Source: Helicobacteraceae bacterium
GTDB lineage: Bacteria > Campylobacterota > Campylobacteria > Campylobacterales > Helicobacteraceae
NCBI GenBank assembly: GCA_900766555.1
Contig: CAAFVR010000032.1
Coordinates: 1 to 45,413, forward strand
Length of the DNA: 45,413 nt
Direction: 5' to 3'
How positions within the stretch are numbered: the stretch's first letter is position 1; each line of letters begins with the position of its first letter. Shown here in pieces: positions 17,097-25,164 of the stretch. Under the pieces are notes generated by a model. It did no database searches, was not told the DNA's origin, and saw only the letters and a program-made list of their open reading frames with translations. The position numbers were made by a program, and so were the translations under genes.

Positions 17097-18920
17097 TTAC
17101 CAGCTGAAGCCGCCTCCAGCATATAGTCCAATGTGATCTGGCAAATAGCCAAAAATGCCGGGTACTTGTTTTATGAAACTCGAGTTAGATCCGGTAATTT
17201 TGTTAAATTTCGTTGAAATCTGCGTTGAAATATCCAAAAATCCCAAAAAATTTGCGCCAAAAGTCATAATCGGCCAGCCCAAATTGATGACATCAAACAT
17301 CATCCCGCTGCGAAAATCAAAAAATCCATAATCCACGATGACGCCCCCGCCTATCATCTGATTTTTCTTAACCGAAAGTGAGAGCGTATTATTGGCATAT
17401 AAATCAGCATCGATGGCATATGTTATGCGACTTGGCGTTTTGTAGCTAAATCCGATCCTAGTTTGCGGATTTACGCGCACTTTTTCAGTCGGCGAAATTT
17501 GAAAGCTTGGGAAATTGATATTTTTTACGACTATTCCAAAATTCATATCGCGCACTTTATAAACCGCGCCAAGGTCAAAACCAACCGTGCTAGATGACGT
17601 TGTCTCAGTTGGGAAATTCTGATTAAATGAATTGAAATTACCTACGATGCCGCCGCGATATCCGATGCCATGCATGAATTTCAAAGCACCACCGAGAGCT
17701 AGCGTATTATTAAATAAATCGATCTCGCGCCCATATCCAACTGGCAGCTCAATAATGCCAAGCGCGCTAACTTGGAATTGATGCTTGGCCTTATCACTAA
17801 GCACGGAATGCCCATCAAAAGCGGCTTTATCCGCAGATTTGAGCTTAATTTTGCCGCCAACTGGGATTATCTCAAGATACGAATTGTCAGATCCGATAAT
17901 TACGCGATTATATGTTTTATCAAAGCTAGCTGATGTATTAAAATATCCCTGCAAAAGTGCCGCCATAGCGAAGCTCCCGCCCGCTTTTTGCGGAAGCTGT
18001 ATTATTATGCCCTCGCTCGCAAGCGCTGAAAAATCATTTTTATGCAACGCGCTTAAAAGCTCACTCAAAGATGATATCACATCATCCAAGCTGCCAGATC
18101 TGCTTGAATCTACATTTAGCCCGCCTAGGCCCTCAAGCAGCTTTTTTACATCAATATTATTATTTTGATTTTTTAGCACTTCAGCTAATGGCCCTAAATT
18201 ATCTTCATCTAGATTATCTATTATCAGATCTAGCAGGGGATTATCGCCCTGATTTGCGGCCTTGGCGCGATCTTTAAATTTATCTAACAGCTTTGCTTGG
18301 TCTCTTTTTGGCAGATTTTTTATATGAGTTATTACATTATCTATTTGGTCATTATTATTATGTTGCACGCCGGCTAAATTAAAAAGCTCAATTAGAAATT
18401 TTTTTAGCTCTTCTTGTGTTGGATTTGTGCCTGTAGCGCCAAGTAGCCTTTTTATAAAATCGCCAAATGCGCCTTGCGTTTTTAGATCCGTTCCAGCTGA
18501 CATAACAACTTGCGGCGCATCAGCAGCTCTTAAAATAAAACCATTTGGCATAGCTGCGGCTGCTGCGGCTGCGGCGGCTGGGGCTGCTCCTGCGGCGGCA
18601 GTATTGCCAAATAAATTGCTGAAACTTTTTGCAAAAGAGGCTAGTTCATTTGGATTTAACTTTATTATTTTGGCTAGATTTGTTTGCCTAGCGCTTGCGC
18701 CAAAACTATATGCAAAACGTGATTTGCCGCGAAATGCCAAAAGTCCGGGGTTATAAAATAATCCCCATTGCGAATCCTCAAGCGCCACGCCAGCGCCACC
18801 AATACTAGCTGAGACATTACCCATAGATCCGAACTCAAGACCAAAAGCCGTACCGCCGATACCGCCAAGTGCGCCAAAAAGCGCAAGGCGCTTAAATCCC
18901 TTAGATAGAGAGCCTTTCAT
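17097..18920 (-). CDS. Outer membrane beta-barrel protein, OmpP1/FadL or TraF_2-like, with poly-Ala tract
   Basis: A 607-residue secreted protein with a signal peptide (about 1-26, ending GGTAFG). The N-terminal motif ASIGGAGVALEDSQWGLFYN resembles the start of FadL/OmpP1-type and TraF_2-type outer membrane proteins of Helicobacter (HP0839-like). The last residues, GLYAGGGFSW, end in the aromatic residue expected for outer-membrane insertion. The C-terminal half is barrel-like. Between residues about 105 and 325 lies a low-complexity, probably extracellular or helical region with an alanine tract (about 107-128), Asn/Asp/Leu-rich segments and no recognisable domain. Substrate unknown; hydrophobic-compound uptake is the family expectation only. 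It lies 10 bases after murB. Confidence 0.8.
   Translation of the reverse strand: MKGSLSKGFKRLALFGALGGIGGTAFGLEFGSMGNVSASIGGAGVALEDSQWGLFYNPGLLAFRGKSRFAYSFGASARQTNLAKIIKLNPNELASFAKSFSNLFGNTAAAGAAPAAAAAAAAAMPNGFILRAADAPQVVMSAGTDLKTQGAFGDFIKRLLGATGTNPTQEELKKFLIELFNLAGVQHNNNDQIDNVITHIKNLPKRDQAKLLDKFKDRAKAANQGDNPLLDLIIDNLDEDNLGPLAEVLKNQNNNIDVKKLLEGLGGLNVDSSRSGSLDDVISSLSELLSALHKNDFSALASEGIIIQLPQKAGGSFAMAALLQGYFNTSASFDKTYNRVIIGSDNSYLEIIPVGGKIKLKSADKAAFDGHSVLSDKAKHQFQVSALGIIELPVGYGREIDLFNNTLALGGALKFMHGIGYRGGIVGNFNSFNQNFPTETTSSSTVGFDLGAVYKVRDMNFGIVVKNINFPSFQISPTEKVRVNPQTRIGFSYKTPSRITYAIDADLYANNTLSLSVKKNQMIGGGVIVDYGFFDFRSGMMFDVINLGWPIMTFGANFLGFLDISTQISTKFNKITGSNSSFIKQVPGIFGYLPDHIGLYAGGGFSW
18550..18602. 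repeat. GCN repeat encoding a poly-alanine tract
   Basis: A run of imperfect GCT/GCG/GCC triplets (read on the plus strand as repeated gctgcggct-type units) encodes about 18 alanines broken only by single Gly and Pro residues within the outer membrane protein. Triplet repeats of this kind change length without frameshift. Confidence 0.7.
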
Positions 18921-18930
18921 TATTGCTCCT

Positions 18931-19734
18931 TTATTGAATTATTATAACCTCGTTTTCTAACGCGATGCCAAATTTATTAAAGACCTTTTCTTTGGCTAGA
19001 TTTAACAGATCTAGCGCACTTTGAAATGATGCATTTTCGTGTATTTTTGTCATGAAATTTGCATGCTGTTTTGAAAAACAAACTCCGTTTTTTTCGATGC
19101 CTTTTAAGCCCACATCTTCGATTAATTTTGCTGCAAAATTGCCTTTTGGATTTTTAAAACAGCTCCCAAAGCTAGGTGCTTTTGGCTGGATCTGACGTAG
19201 CGCGCAAAAATGCTCATAAAGCTTGAAATCAAAGCCCTGCATTTTTTTAAAACGAGCTGATAATATCACGCCATCTATTTGGCTATTTCTATAGCTCATT
19301 TTTAGCTCTTTTATGTCATGCCATTTGGCGCAATTATTGCTATAAATTAGCACTTCTAAAAGGGCATTTTTGATCTCATATTCTTTCATGCCAGCATTCA
19401 TTTTAATAAGCCCGCCCAAGCTACCGGGCAAAGCGCCCAAAAATTCAAGTCCGCCTAAATTATGCATTTTGAAATAATTAAAAATCGCTCTTGAGCTTGT
19501 ATTTGCGCCAATTTCGATGCAGCTATTCAGATCTAATATGCTAGAGAAATTGCAGCCAAGCTTTGCTAGATATAAAGCATTGGGCGAGACAAGCATATTA
19601 TTTCCATGGCCTAATATTCTTGTGCCCTTTGGCAAAAGCGCTAGATCGCTTTGATCTTGTATTTCAAAAACATCTAAGATTGGGCCAATTTTGATGCTCA
19701 AAAAGCGCGAAAAATCAAGCGTAATAATGTTCAT
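18931..19734 (-). CDS. murB: UDP-N-acetylenolpyruvoylglucosamine reductase
   Basis: FAD-dependent NADPH enzyme making UDP-N-acetylmuramate for peptidoglycan. 267 residues, the short epsilonproteobacterial form. The FAD-binding half contains GHGNNMLVS and LGALPGSLGGLIKMNAG. The catalytic Ser loop is FGSCFKNPKGNFAAKLIE, and the C-terminal Glu lies in ALENEVIII. Its start overlaps the last base of fliQ. fliQ-murB adjacency is shared with H. pylori. Confidence 0.94.
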   Translation of the reverse strand: MNIITLDFSRFLSIKIGPILDVFEIQDQSDLALLPKGTRILGHGNNMLVSPNALYLAKLGCNFSSILDLNSCIEIGANTSSRAIFNYFKMHNLGGLEFLGALPGSLGGLIKMNAGMKEYEIKNALLEVLIYSNNCAKWHDIKELKMSYRNSQIDGVILSARFKKMQGFDFKLYEHFCALRQIQPKAPSFGSCFKNPKGNFAAKLIEDVGLKGIEKNGVCFSKQHANFMTKIHENASFQSALDLLNLAKEKVFNKFGIALENEVIIIQ

Positions 19735-20000
19735 TAGCCAATAAAGCTAGGGATCATTAAAATTAAGCGTTTTGTGTAATCTAAAATCATATTTAACATC
19801 CAGGGCATCGTGAAAATCATAACCGCAATAACGGCCAAAATCTTGGGCACAAAACTAAGCGTCATTTCATTAATCTGCGTTGTGGCTTGAAAAATACTAA
19901 CAATTAGCCCAACGATTAATCCAGTCAAAAGCGTGGGCAACGAAATTAGCAAAATCACCTTAAATGTATCAATTGCTATTGCGATTAATTGACCTTCCAT
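19734..20000 (-). CDS. fliQ: Flagellar export gate protein FliQ
   Basis: An 88-residue inner-membrane component of the flagellar type III export gate (FliP5-FliQ4-FliR1). Two long hydrophobic helices (about 14-38 and 52-72) flank the conserved QATTQINEMTLSFVPKI loop. Tightly followed by murB. The export ATPase gene fliI, next to fliQ in H. pylori, lies 18 kb away here. Confidence 0.95.
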   Translation of the reverse strand: MEGQLIAIAIDTFKVILLISLPTLLTGLIVGLIVSIFQATTQINEMTLSFVPKILAVIAVMIFTMPWMLNMILDYTKRLILMIPSFIG

Positions 20001-20028
20001 TTTACTCCTTTGCTCCTTTACTCTTGCG

Positions 20029-20817
20029 CTAGATCCGGAATAGCTCTTTGGAATTACGCAAACAGATGCGCGAAATATCTTTTATATCTTTATTTAAAAG
20101 ATTGGAGAGGCTTTGCATTATTAATGGGATATATTTTGGCTCATTTGTTTGGCCGCGATGCGGAGTTGGCGCAAGATATGGCGCATCAGTTTCTAGAATT
20201 AGCCGATCTAACCCTATATTTTTTATCGATTCTTGCAATTTTTGCGCATTTTTAAATGTCACAACCCCGCCAATGCCAAAATAAAAACGCTCAAAATCAC
20301 ATAAAACATCGCTCCCATCATAGCAATGAAAAACGCCAAAAGCTTTTGGGTAATCTCTCAAAATGCGCGCCACTTGTAAGCTCGCATCACAATTTGAGCT
20401 AGCATTTCTAATGTGCAAAATAAGCGGCATTTCGCGCTCTAAGCTTAGTTCTATTTGGGATCTGAAAAATTCTTCTTGTTTATTTGCTAAAGATGGGCTG
20501 AAATTTCTGTAAAAATCCATGCCGCATTCTCCAATTGCAATGCATTTTGGATCATCTAGCAAATCCCATTTGGATTTAAAAATATCCCTAAAATCCGCTT
20601 TGATATCCAAATCTACGCAAACTGGATGTAATCCAAAGGCAAAAAATACTTCATCATGCGCTTTGGCTAAGCTTTGCGCAGAATCTAGTTCATTTATAGA
20701 AATAGATGGGATTATCACAGATTGCATGCCTGCATTTTTGGCATCTTGTAGCGTAATCATCGGATCTATGAAGCTTGGATCATTCAAATGGCAATGCGTA
20801 TCGATAAAAGTTGTCAT
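20029..20817 (-). CDS. tatD: TatD-family metal-dependent deoxyribonuclease
   Basis: A 262-residue TIM-barrel hydrolase of the TatD family (3'-5' DNase/hydrolase, metal dependent). Metal ligands are visible in DTHCHLND near the N-terminus, GECGMDFYR, LHIRNAS, FGVFHCYDG and the final ETDAPYLAP. The start ATG at 20817 has AAGAAG just upstream. First gene of the minus-strand train, divergent from ribE. Confidence 0.93.
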   Translation of the reverse strand: MTTFIDTHCHLNDPSFIDPMITLQDAKNAGMQSVIIPSISINELDSAQSLAKAHDEVFFAFGLHPVCVDLDIKADFRDIFKSKWDLLDDPKCIAIGECGMDFYRNFSPSLANKQEEFFRSQIELSLEREMPLILHIRNASSNCDASLQVARILRDYPKAFGVFHCYDGSDVLCDFERFYFGIGGVVTFKNAQKLQESIKNIGLDRLILETDAPYLAPTPHRGQTNEPKYIPLIMQSLSNLLNKDIKDISRICLRNSKELFRI

Positions 20818-20840
20818 GAACTTCTTACTTCTTTCTGTTG

Positions 20841-20855
20841 TAAAATTGCATTTTA
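20841..20855. promoter_or_regulatory. Symmetric bidirectional promoter between tatD and ribE
   Basis: The 56-base divergent gap contains the palindrome TAAAAT-TGC-ATTTTA. TAAAAT on the plus strand (20841-20846) is correctly placed as -10 for ribE. Its mirror on the minus strand (20850-20855) serves tatD. Both orders of distance fit: about 28 bases to the ribE ATG and about 32 to the tatD ATG. Confidence 0.5.
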
Positions 20856-20873
20856 ACGAAAGTGCAATGAAAT

Positions 20874-21494
20874 ATGTTTAATGGACTAATTCGCGAGATA
20901 GCAAAAGTTCGCCATTTTAGCGGGGATGTGCTAGATCTTGAGGCAAAAATGACACCAAAGCTTGGCGATTCAATCGCGGTAAATGGTGCCTGTTTAAGCG
21001 TCACAAATTTACATCAAAATGGCTTTGAAGTAGAACTAAGCGCTAGAAGTCAAAGCATCTTAGCGCTAAGTTCTTATAAAAAATTGGTGCATATTGAAAG
21101 TGCGCTAATTTATGGCAGCACAATTGATGGTCATTTATTAAGCGGACATATCGATGGCGTGGGCGAAATAGCAAGTATCAAAAAATACAAAAATCAATAT
21201 GAATTTGCGATAAAAGCGCCAAAACATATATTGCAAAATTGCATAAAGCGCGGATCTATCGCGGTAAATGGCGTGAGTTTAACGATCGCAGATGTAAATA
21301 ATGATTCATTTTTGCTTATAATAATTCCTTTAACGATGCAAACAACGCTATTTTCACATTACAAAGTGCGCGATTTGGTAAATATCGAAACAGATTTGAT
21401 GGTCAAAAATATGCATGCGCTACTTGAAAAAATGCTAAATAAAAATGCATCTCTAAGCTGGGAACAATGCGATGAACAAGTCTTCTCATACTGA
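20874..21494 (+). CDS. ribE: Riboflavin synthase, alpha chain
   Basis: Converts two molecules of 6,7-dimethyl-8-ribityllumazine to riboflavin. 206 residues made of two lumazine-binding barrels, each with its Gly-rich strand and the VNGACLSVT / VNGVSLTIA motif. The first begins MFNGLIREI (MFTGI class) and the second GHIDGVGEI. First gene of the plus-strand train leading to rpoD. Symbol ribE follows Gram-negative usage (ribC in some annotations). Confidence 0.95.
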   Translation: MFNGLIREIAKVRHFSGDVLDLEAKMTPKLGDSIAVNGACLSVTNLHQNGFEVELSARSQSILALSSYKKLVHIESALIYGSTIDGHLLSGHIDGVGEIASIKKYKNQYEFAIKAPKHILQNCIKRGSIAVNGVSLTIADVNNDSFLLIIIPLTMQTTLFSHYKVRDLVNIETDLMVKNMHALLEKMLNKNASLSWEQCDEQVFSY

Positions 21495-21792
21495 ATTGGC
21501 CAATTTAAATAAATTAAATGGCACAAATGCCACAAAAGCCGTCGCTTTGGCTTATCAGAAAATGAATTATCATGCGCCAAAAATAGTAGCCCAAGGTCGC
21601 GGCGAAATCGCAAATCAAATAATAAAAAAGGCAAAGCAATTTAATATCGCATTATTTGAAAATGAGCAACTAGTAAATGCGCTCTTAGGCGCGCCAAATG
21701 ACAGCTTCATTCCACCTGAACTCTACATGGCCGTGGTGGAAGTCTTTGTCTGGCTGGCTAAAAATGAGCAAAATGCGCAAGCTTCAAAATGA
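21472..21792 (+). CDS. FlhB-like C-terminal domain protein (second FlhB homologue)
   Basis: A 106-residue protein matching only the cytoplasmic autocleavage-domain end of flagellar FlhB. VALAYQKMNYHAPKIVAQG and EIANQIIKKAKQFNIALFEN correspond to the conserved YDP...AP.VVAKG...A..IR..A....IP..E pattern. There are no transmembrane helices, so it cannot replace full FlhB. H. pylori carries a similar small paralogue (HP1575) near ribE. It overlaps ribE by 23 bases. The role is presumably modulation of flagellar export specificity; that is inference. Confidence 0.82.
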   Translation: MNKSSHTELANLNKLNGTNATKAVALAYQKMNYHAPKIVAQGRGEIANQIIKKAKQFNIALFENEQLVNALLGAPNDSFIPPELYMAVVEVFVWLAKNEQNAQASK

Positions 21793-22529
21793 CTGCTAAA
21801 AAATTTTTTATCTTATTGCTCTGTCTATGCGCGCTAGATCCGATCTGGGGGCAAGATTTAGCTGCCAAAAATCCCTTGGCCACGATTGAAAATCCAATCT
21901 CGCCAATATATTATGTCCCACCAAGCGATGCTATAAGGGCACGTAAAAAAACGGGGGCTATTTTTGGAGCCGGGATAGGGCTGCCATCTACCACAAGCCA
22001 GCGCATCCATGGAAAATTATTGGATAATACATTTTCATATGGATATCGCGCGATTGTGGGCTATCAAGATTATTTGCAGGTTCTTAGCTTTTTCCCAAAG
22101 GGCATTTTTGGCGCTAGAATTTCGCTCCAAACAGATAGTACTTTTCATTTGCAACTTGATAGCCCAATAATTAGCGCTACATCATATTTGCTAGGCTATG
22201 ACATACTTTGGGATGCTTTTTATTTGCCAAATAACAATACGGCTGGCTTTATGCTGGGCTTTTATGTGGGCGCGACTAGAATTTCTAGATTTCAAGATAC
22301 GAGTTTTGATGCTGGATTGCGTGGGGGCATTGCATTTAATTTCGGATTTGATGATAGGCTTGAAATTTCTTATCGCATCGGAAATTCAGGCGTACTTAGA
22401 TCGCAAGATCTGTATTTTTATAGCCCTTATACGATTGATATTATGTATTCTCATCGGACTGATTTTTTCGCTCAAGAACCCGTTACAAAAACGCCAATTT
22501 TGGATAATACGCAATTTTTGAAAAAGTAG
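21789..22529 (+). CDS. Predicted outer membrane beta-barrel protein, Helicobacter-type
   Basis: A 246-residue protein with signal peptide (about 1-22, ending IWGQ). The mature part alternates short amphipathic strands and Gly turns (GAIFGAGIGLPST, AGFMLGFYVGATR, DAGLRGGIAFNFGFDDRLEI), typical of small 8-10 strand barrels of Helicobacter. After the last strand (TIDIMYSHRTDF) there is a soluble tail of about 20 residues instead of a terminal aromatic. Function unknown. Start overlaps the preceding stop by four bases (ATGA). A promoter lies directly after it. Confidence 0.7.
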   Translation: MTAKKFFILLLCLCALDPIWGQDLAAKNPLATIENPISPIYYVPPSDAIRARKKTGAIFGAGIGLPSTTSQRIHGKLLDNTFSYGYRAIVGYQDYLQVLSFFPKGIFGARISLQTDSTFHLQLDSPIISATSYLLGYDILWDAFYLPNNNTAGFMLGFYVGATRISRFQDTSFDAGLRGGIAFNFGFDDRLEISYRIGNSGVLRSQDLYFYSPYTIDIMYSHRTDFFAQEPVTKTPILDNTQFLKK

Positions 22530-22535
22530 TTTGGA

Positions 22536-22541
22536 TATAAT
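22536..22541 (+). promoter_or_regulatory. TATAAT -10 element before the META-domain gene
   Basis: A consensus TATAAT sits in the 35-base gap after the outer membrane protein gene. A start about 7 bases downstream gives a leader of about 17 bases to the ATG at 22565, and it places the alternative upstream TTG (22544) outside the transcript, which supports the shorter start. Confidence 0.65.
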
Positions 22542-22564
22542 GTTTGCTCAATTTTGGTTGGTTT

Positions 22565-23173
22565 ATGAGTAGATTTTTCACCCTTTTTGTTCCTTTTGTG
22601 GCATTATTTTTTGCAGCTTGCGCTAGCTTGAATTTAAATTTATTTGAGGCGCAATTAAATAGCGATAATTACAAAATACAAAAAATCGTAGTGCTAGATG
22701 CGCAGGCTTTAATAAAAGCAAATTACATATTAACTGACAAAGATGGACTAATAGATCTAAGCAAAGTGCCAAATAAATTTTATAAAGTATATCCGGGTCT
22801 AGCATTGCTTCAACAGAGCCTAAGATCCGCTCTAGCAAATGCCAAAACGCCACAAAGAAGAAATCAAATATCTGACAAAATTAATAGCCTAAGTGCGCTA
22901 AAACCGCAAGCTAATTTATATTTCAATCAGCAAAATGGGCATGTGTCTGGGATAATATCTTGCAATAATTTTTCCTCAAATTATGAGCTAAAAAATGCCG
23001 ACGGTATCAATATTTCAAATACGGCCATGACGCGTAAAATCTGCCCAATTCCTGAACTCAATTCGCTCGAAGTGGAATTTGCAAAAAATTTTAATGGTGA
23101 CTTTTTGATAATCCCAAATGGCTCTGGCATCGTGCTAAAAAAACCTGCTATTGAGATCTATTTAAGTGAATGA
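22565..23173 (+). CDS. META-domain (DUF306, HslJ-like) lipoprotein
   Basis: A 202-residue envelope protein starting at ATG 22565. A hydrophobic signal ends in ALFFAACAS, where the Cys is a probable lipid attachment site. Residues about 120-200 form a META domain: GHVSGIISCNNFSSNYEL, then MTRKICPIPELNSLEVEFAK, matching the G..GCN.F...Y and T.M.C pattern with its two cysteines. META proteins include HslJ, linked to novobiocin and heat-shock phenotypes in E. coli, with unknown biochemistry. The N-terminal half (about 25-115) has no recognised domain. Confidence 0.72.
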   Translation: MSRFFTLFVPFVALFFAACASLNLNLFEAQLNSDNYKIQKIVVLDAQALIKANYILTDKDGLIDLSKVPNKFYKVYPGLALLQQSLRSALANAKTPQRRNQISDKINSLSALKPQANLYFNQQNGHVSGIISCNNFSSNYELKNADGINISNTAMTRKICPIPELNSLEVEFAKNFNGDFLIIPNGSGIVLKKPAIEIYLSE

Positions 23174-23174
23174 G

Positions 23175-23807
23175 ATGCAGGGCATTTCAAGAAGTGAAAT
23201 TAATATCAAATCTTCTGTATTTTTGGGCTTTTTTATGAATTTTAATAATTTTGAGAGCATGCTTTTGGAGCTCAAAAATGAGCATAAAAAGGCGCATCAT
23301 TTTGTATATGCATATCGCTTCATAAAAGAAAATAACGATAATTATTTGTCGCAAAGCACCTTTGATTTTAATTGTACATCCACGCAAATTATTGAAAAAT
23401 GCCATGATGCAAATGAGCCCAAAGGAAGCGCTGGCATGGGGATTTTACGACTTTTAAAGGGGCATGATCTGATAAATTCAGCCATTATTGTAGTGCGCTA
23501 TTTTGGCGGTATAAAATTAGGCATAGGCAATCTCGCAAGAGCGTATCAAAATACCGGATCTAGCGTAATTAAAGATGCCATATCAAAAAATTTAATAGCT
23601 CCATATGTTAAAAAAGTGAGCATGACATTAGAATGCAATTTAACTCAATTGCCAGCTATAAAAAGCTTGATTTTTAAGCTCAATTTAAAACTCAAAGAAA
23701 GCTTTAGTGGCTCTTGCGCGCGCCTTGAGATAAGCGGAGAAGAGTCTGTTATCGCGCAATTTAACATGAAATTAAAGGAAATAAATGGATATCTACAGTA
23801 TCACTAA
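23175..23807 (+). CDS. YigZ/IMPACT (UPF0029) family protein
   Basis: A two-domain protein of about 210 residues. The N-terminal UPF0029/Impact domain has the hallmark DANEPKGSAGMGILRLLKG followed by IIVVRYFGGIKLGIGNLARA, and a C-terminal ferredoxin-like DUF1949 domain follows. The family is linked to translation control and nucleic-acid binding. The exact role in bacteria is unclear. I use ATG 23175; a GTG at 23166 overlapping the previous stop is equally possible and adds three residues. It overlaps hemJ by 23 bases. Confidence 0.88.
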   Translation: MQGISRSEINIKSSVFLGFFMNFNNFESMLLELKNEHKKAHHFVYAYRFIKENNDNYLSQSTFDFNCTSTQIIEKCHDANEPKGSAGMGILRLLKGHDLINSAIIVVRYFGGIKLGIGNLARAYQNTGSSVIKDAISKNLIAPYVKKVSMTLECNLTQLPAIKSLIFKLNLKLKESFSGSCARLEISGEESVIAQFNMKLKEINGYLQYH

Positions 23808-24219
23808 AATAATTCACATTTTTAGCACTTTTGCTTGGATGGCAGCACTTTTTTATCTGCCAAGATTGTTGGCTTATCACGCTTTGCATGCAAATAAGCC
23901 AGATTTTGTAAGCGTAGTTCGCATCCAAGAAAAGCGATTATATTTTGCCATCGCTATACCGGCGATGATTGTTGTTTTGCTAAGCGGCATAGGGCTTTTG
24001 GTGCTAAATGGACGCGAGATATGGCAAAGCGGCAGCTGGCTGCATTTGAAGCTCACATTTGTTGTGCTTTTAATAATATTTCATCATGTTTGCGGCTATT
24101 ATGTGAAAAAATTTGCCAAGGTAGATCCAACTAGATCTGCTAAATTTTTTAAAATAATAAATGAGATCCCAACAATCATATTGATTGTGATATTAATTGC
24201 CGTGGTTTTACGCTTTTGA
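23785..24219 (+). CDS. hemJ: Protoporphyrinogen oxidase HemJ (UPF0093)
   Basis: A 144-residue inner-membrane haem-containing enzyme oxidising protoporphyrinogen IX to protoporphyrin IX, the HemJ type used where HemG and HemY are absent. Four transmembrane segments. The essential His is near the N-terminus (KIIHIFSTFAWMAALFYLPR) and the essential Lys is in WLHLKLTFV. The window therefore holds HemN, HemJ and HemD, three steps of haem synthesis. Confidence 0.88.
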   Translation: MDIYSITKIIHIFSTFAWMAALFYLPRLLAYHALHANKPDFVSVVRIQEKRLYFAIAIPAMIVVLLSGIGLLVLNGREIWQSGSWLHLKLTFVVLLIIFHHVCGYYVKKFAKVDPTRSAKFFKIINEIPTIILIVILIAVVLRF

Positions 24220-24983
24220 GTGATATAAAACAGCAAAAAATCATCATGATGTTTGATGAGATTGCCAATAATTATGATTTGGCAAACTCAGTCATGACAC
24301 TTGGTATTAATAAGATCTGGCGCAAAAATGCCATTAAAATTGCGCTAAAAATGCAGCCAGATCCGATAAAAGTGCTAGATGTAGCTTGCGGCAGCGGCGA
24401 TATGATGCTTTTATGGAAAGAAGCGCTGCAAAATAAAGTTAGTATTTTTGGCATAGATCCAAGCTTAAAAATGCTTGATATTGCGCAAAAAAAGCTAGAT
24501 AATAAAAGTGATTTTGAGCAAACAAAAGAGGCTTTAGCCAAAGAAAATAGCGATTTTGGTGTATTTTTTACAAATGGTTTTGCACAAGAGCTTGGCTTTA
24601 TAAAAGAAAAAAGCATTAATATTATCTCAATTGCCTTTGGGCTTAGAAATGTGGTAGATCTAGATAGTGCCATTTGTGAATTTTCACGCATTTTAAAAGA
24701 TGATGGAATATTAGTAATTTTGGAATTCATGAAACGCGACCAAAGGGGCTTTCCTAAAAAAGGCTTTTTAGATGGCTTTTTGAATTTTTATGTGACAAAG
24801 ATTTTGCCGCTTGTTGGCGGGATTGTATCGCGAAATTACAAGGCATATAAATATTTGCCAAATTCAATTGATGGCTTTTTGACGACTAAAGAATTGGGCC
24901 AAAAGCTCTCTAAAAATGGCTTAAAAATTGAGGTTACAAAAACATATGCAAAAGTGGCAACATTGATAATTGCACGGAAATAA
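24216..24983 (+). CDS. ubiE: Demethylmenaquinone methyltransferase UbiE/MenG
   Basis: SAM-dependent methyltransferase completing menaquinone synthesis. 255 residues. The N-terminal signature FDEIANNYDLANSVMTLGI is the UbiE family pattern, motif I is VLDVACGSGDMML, and IISIAFGLRNV and NYKAYKYLPNSI follow. The start is a TTG at 24216 overlapping the hemJ stop (TTGA). An internal ATG at about 24246 would cut into the family N-terminus. Campylobacterota make menaquinone by the futalosine route and keep this last methylation step. Confidence 0.9.
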   Translation: MSDIKQQKIIMMFDEIANNYDLANSVMTLGINKIWRKNAIKIALKMQPDPIKVLDVACGSGDMMLLWKEALQNKVSIFGIDPSLKMLDIAQKKLDNKSDFEQTKEALAKENSDFGVFFTNGFAQELGFIKEKSINIISIAFGLRNVVDLDSAICEFSRILKDDGILVILEFMKRDQRGFPKKGFLDGFLNFYVTKILPLVGGIVSRNYKAYKYLPNSIDGFLTTKELGQKLSKNGLKIEVTKTYAKVATLIIARK

Positions 24984-24984
24984 T

Positions 24985-25164
24985 ATGAGTGAAATAGATT
25001 TTGAAACTAGAATTAGCAAAATAGAAGAGATCATAAAAGCGCTAGAGCAAAAAGATGTGAAATTAAAAGATGGCATAAAGCTATACAAAGATGGCTTAGC
25101 CGAGCTCAAAGCCGCGCAAGATCTGCTTGAAAATGCCAAATTGGAGCTAGAAGAAATAAAATGA
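24985..25164 (+). CDS. xseB: Exodeoxyribonuclease VII small subunit
   Basis: A 59-residue helical protein that binds the XseA large subunit. The pattern FETRISKIEEIIKALEQKDV then LKDGIKLYKDGLAELK is the XseB coiled helical hairpin. The ATG at 24985 has GGAAATA upstream; the frame extends five codons further into the ubiE end without a ribosome-binding site. No xseA is present in the window. Confidence 0.88.
   Translation: MSEIDFETRISKIEEIIKALEQKDVKLKDGIKLYKDGLAELKAAQDLLENAKLELEEIK

Noticed and set aside
18427..18756. Plus-strand frame with an alanine run opposite the outer membrane protein
   Set aside because: GCN repeats are open in more than one frame; the minus-strand frame has the signal peptide, barrel features and operon position.
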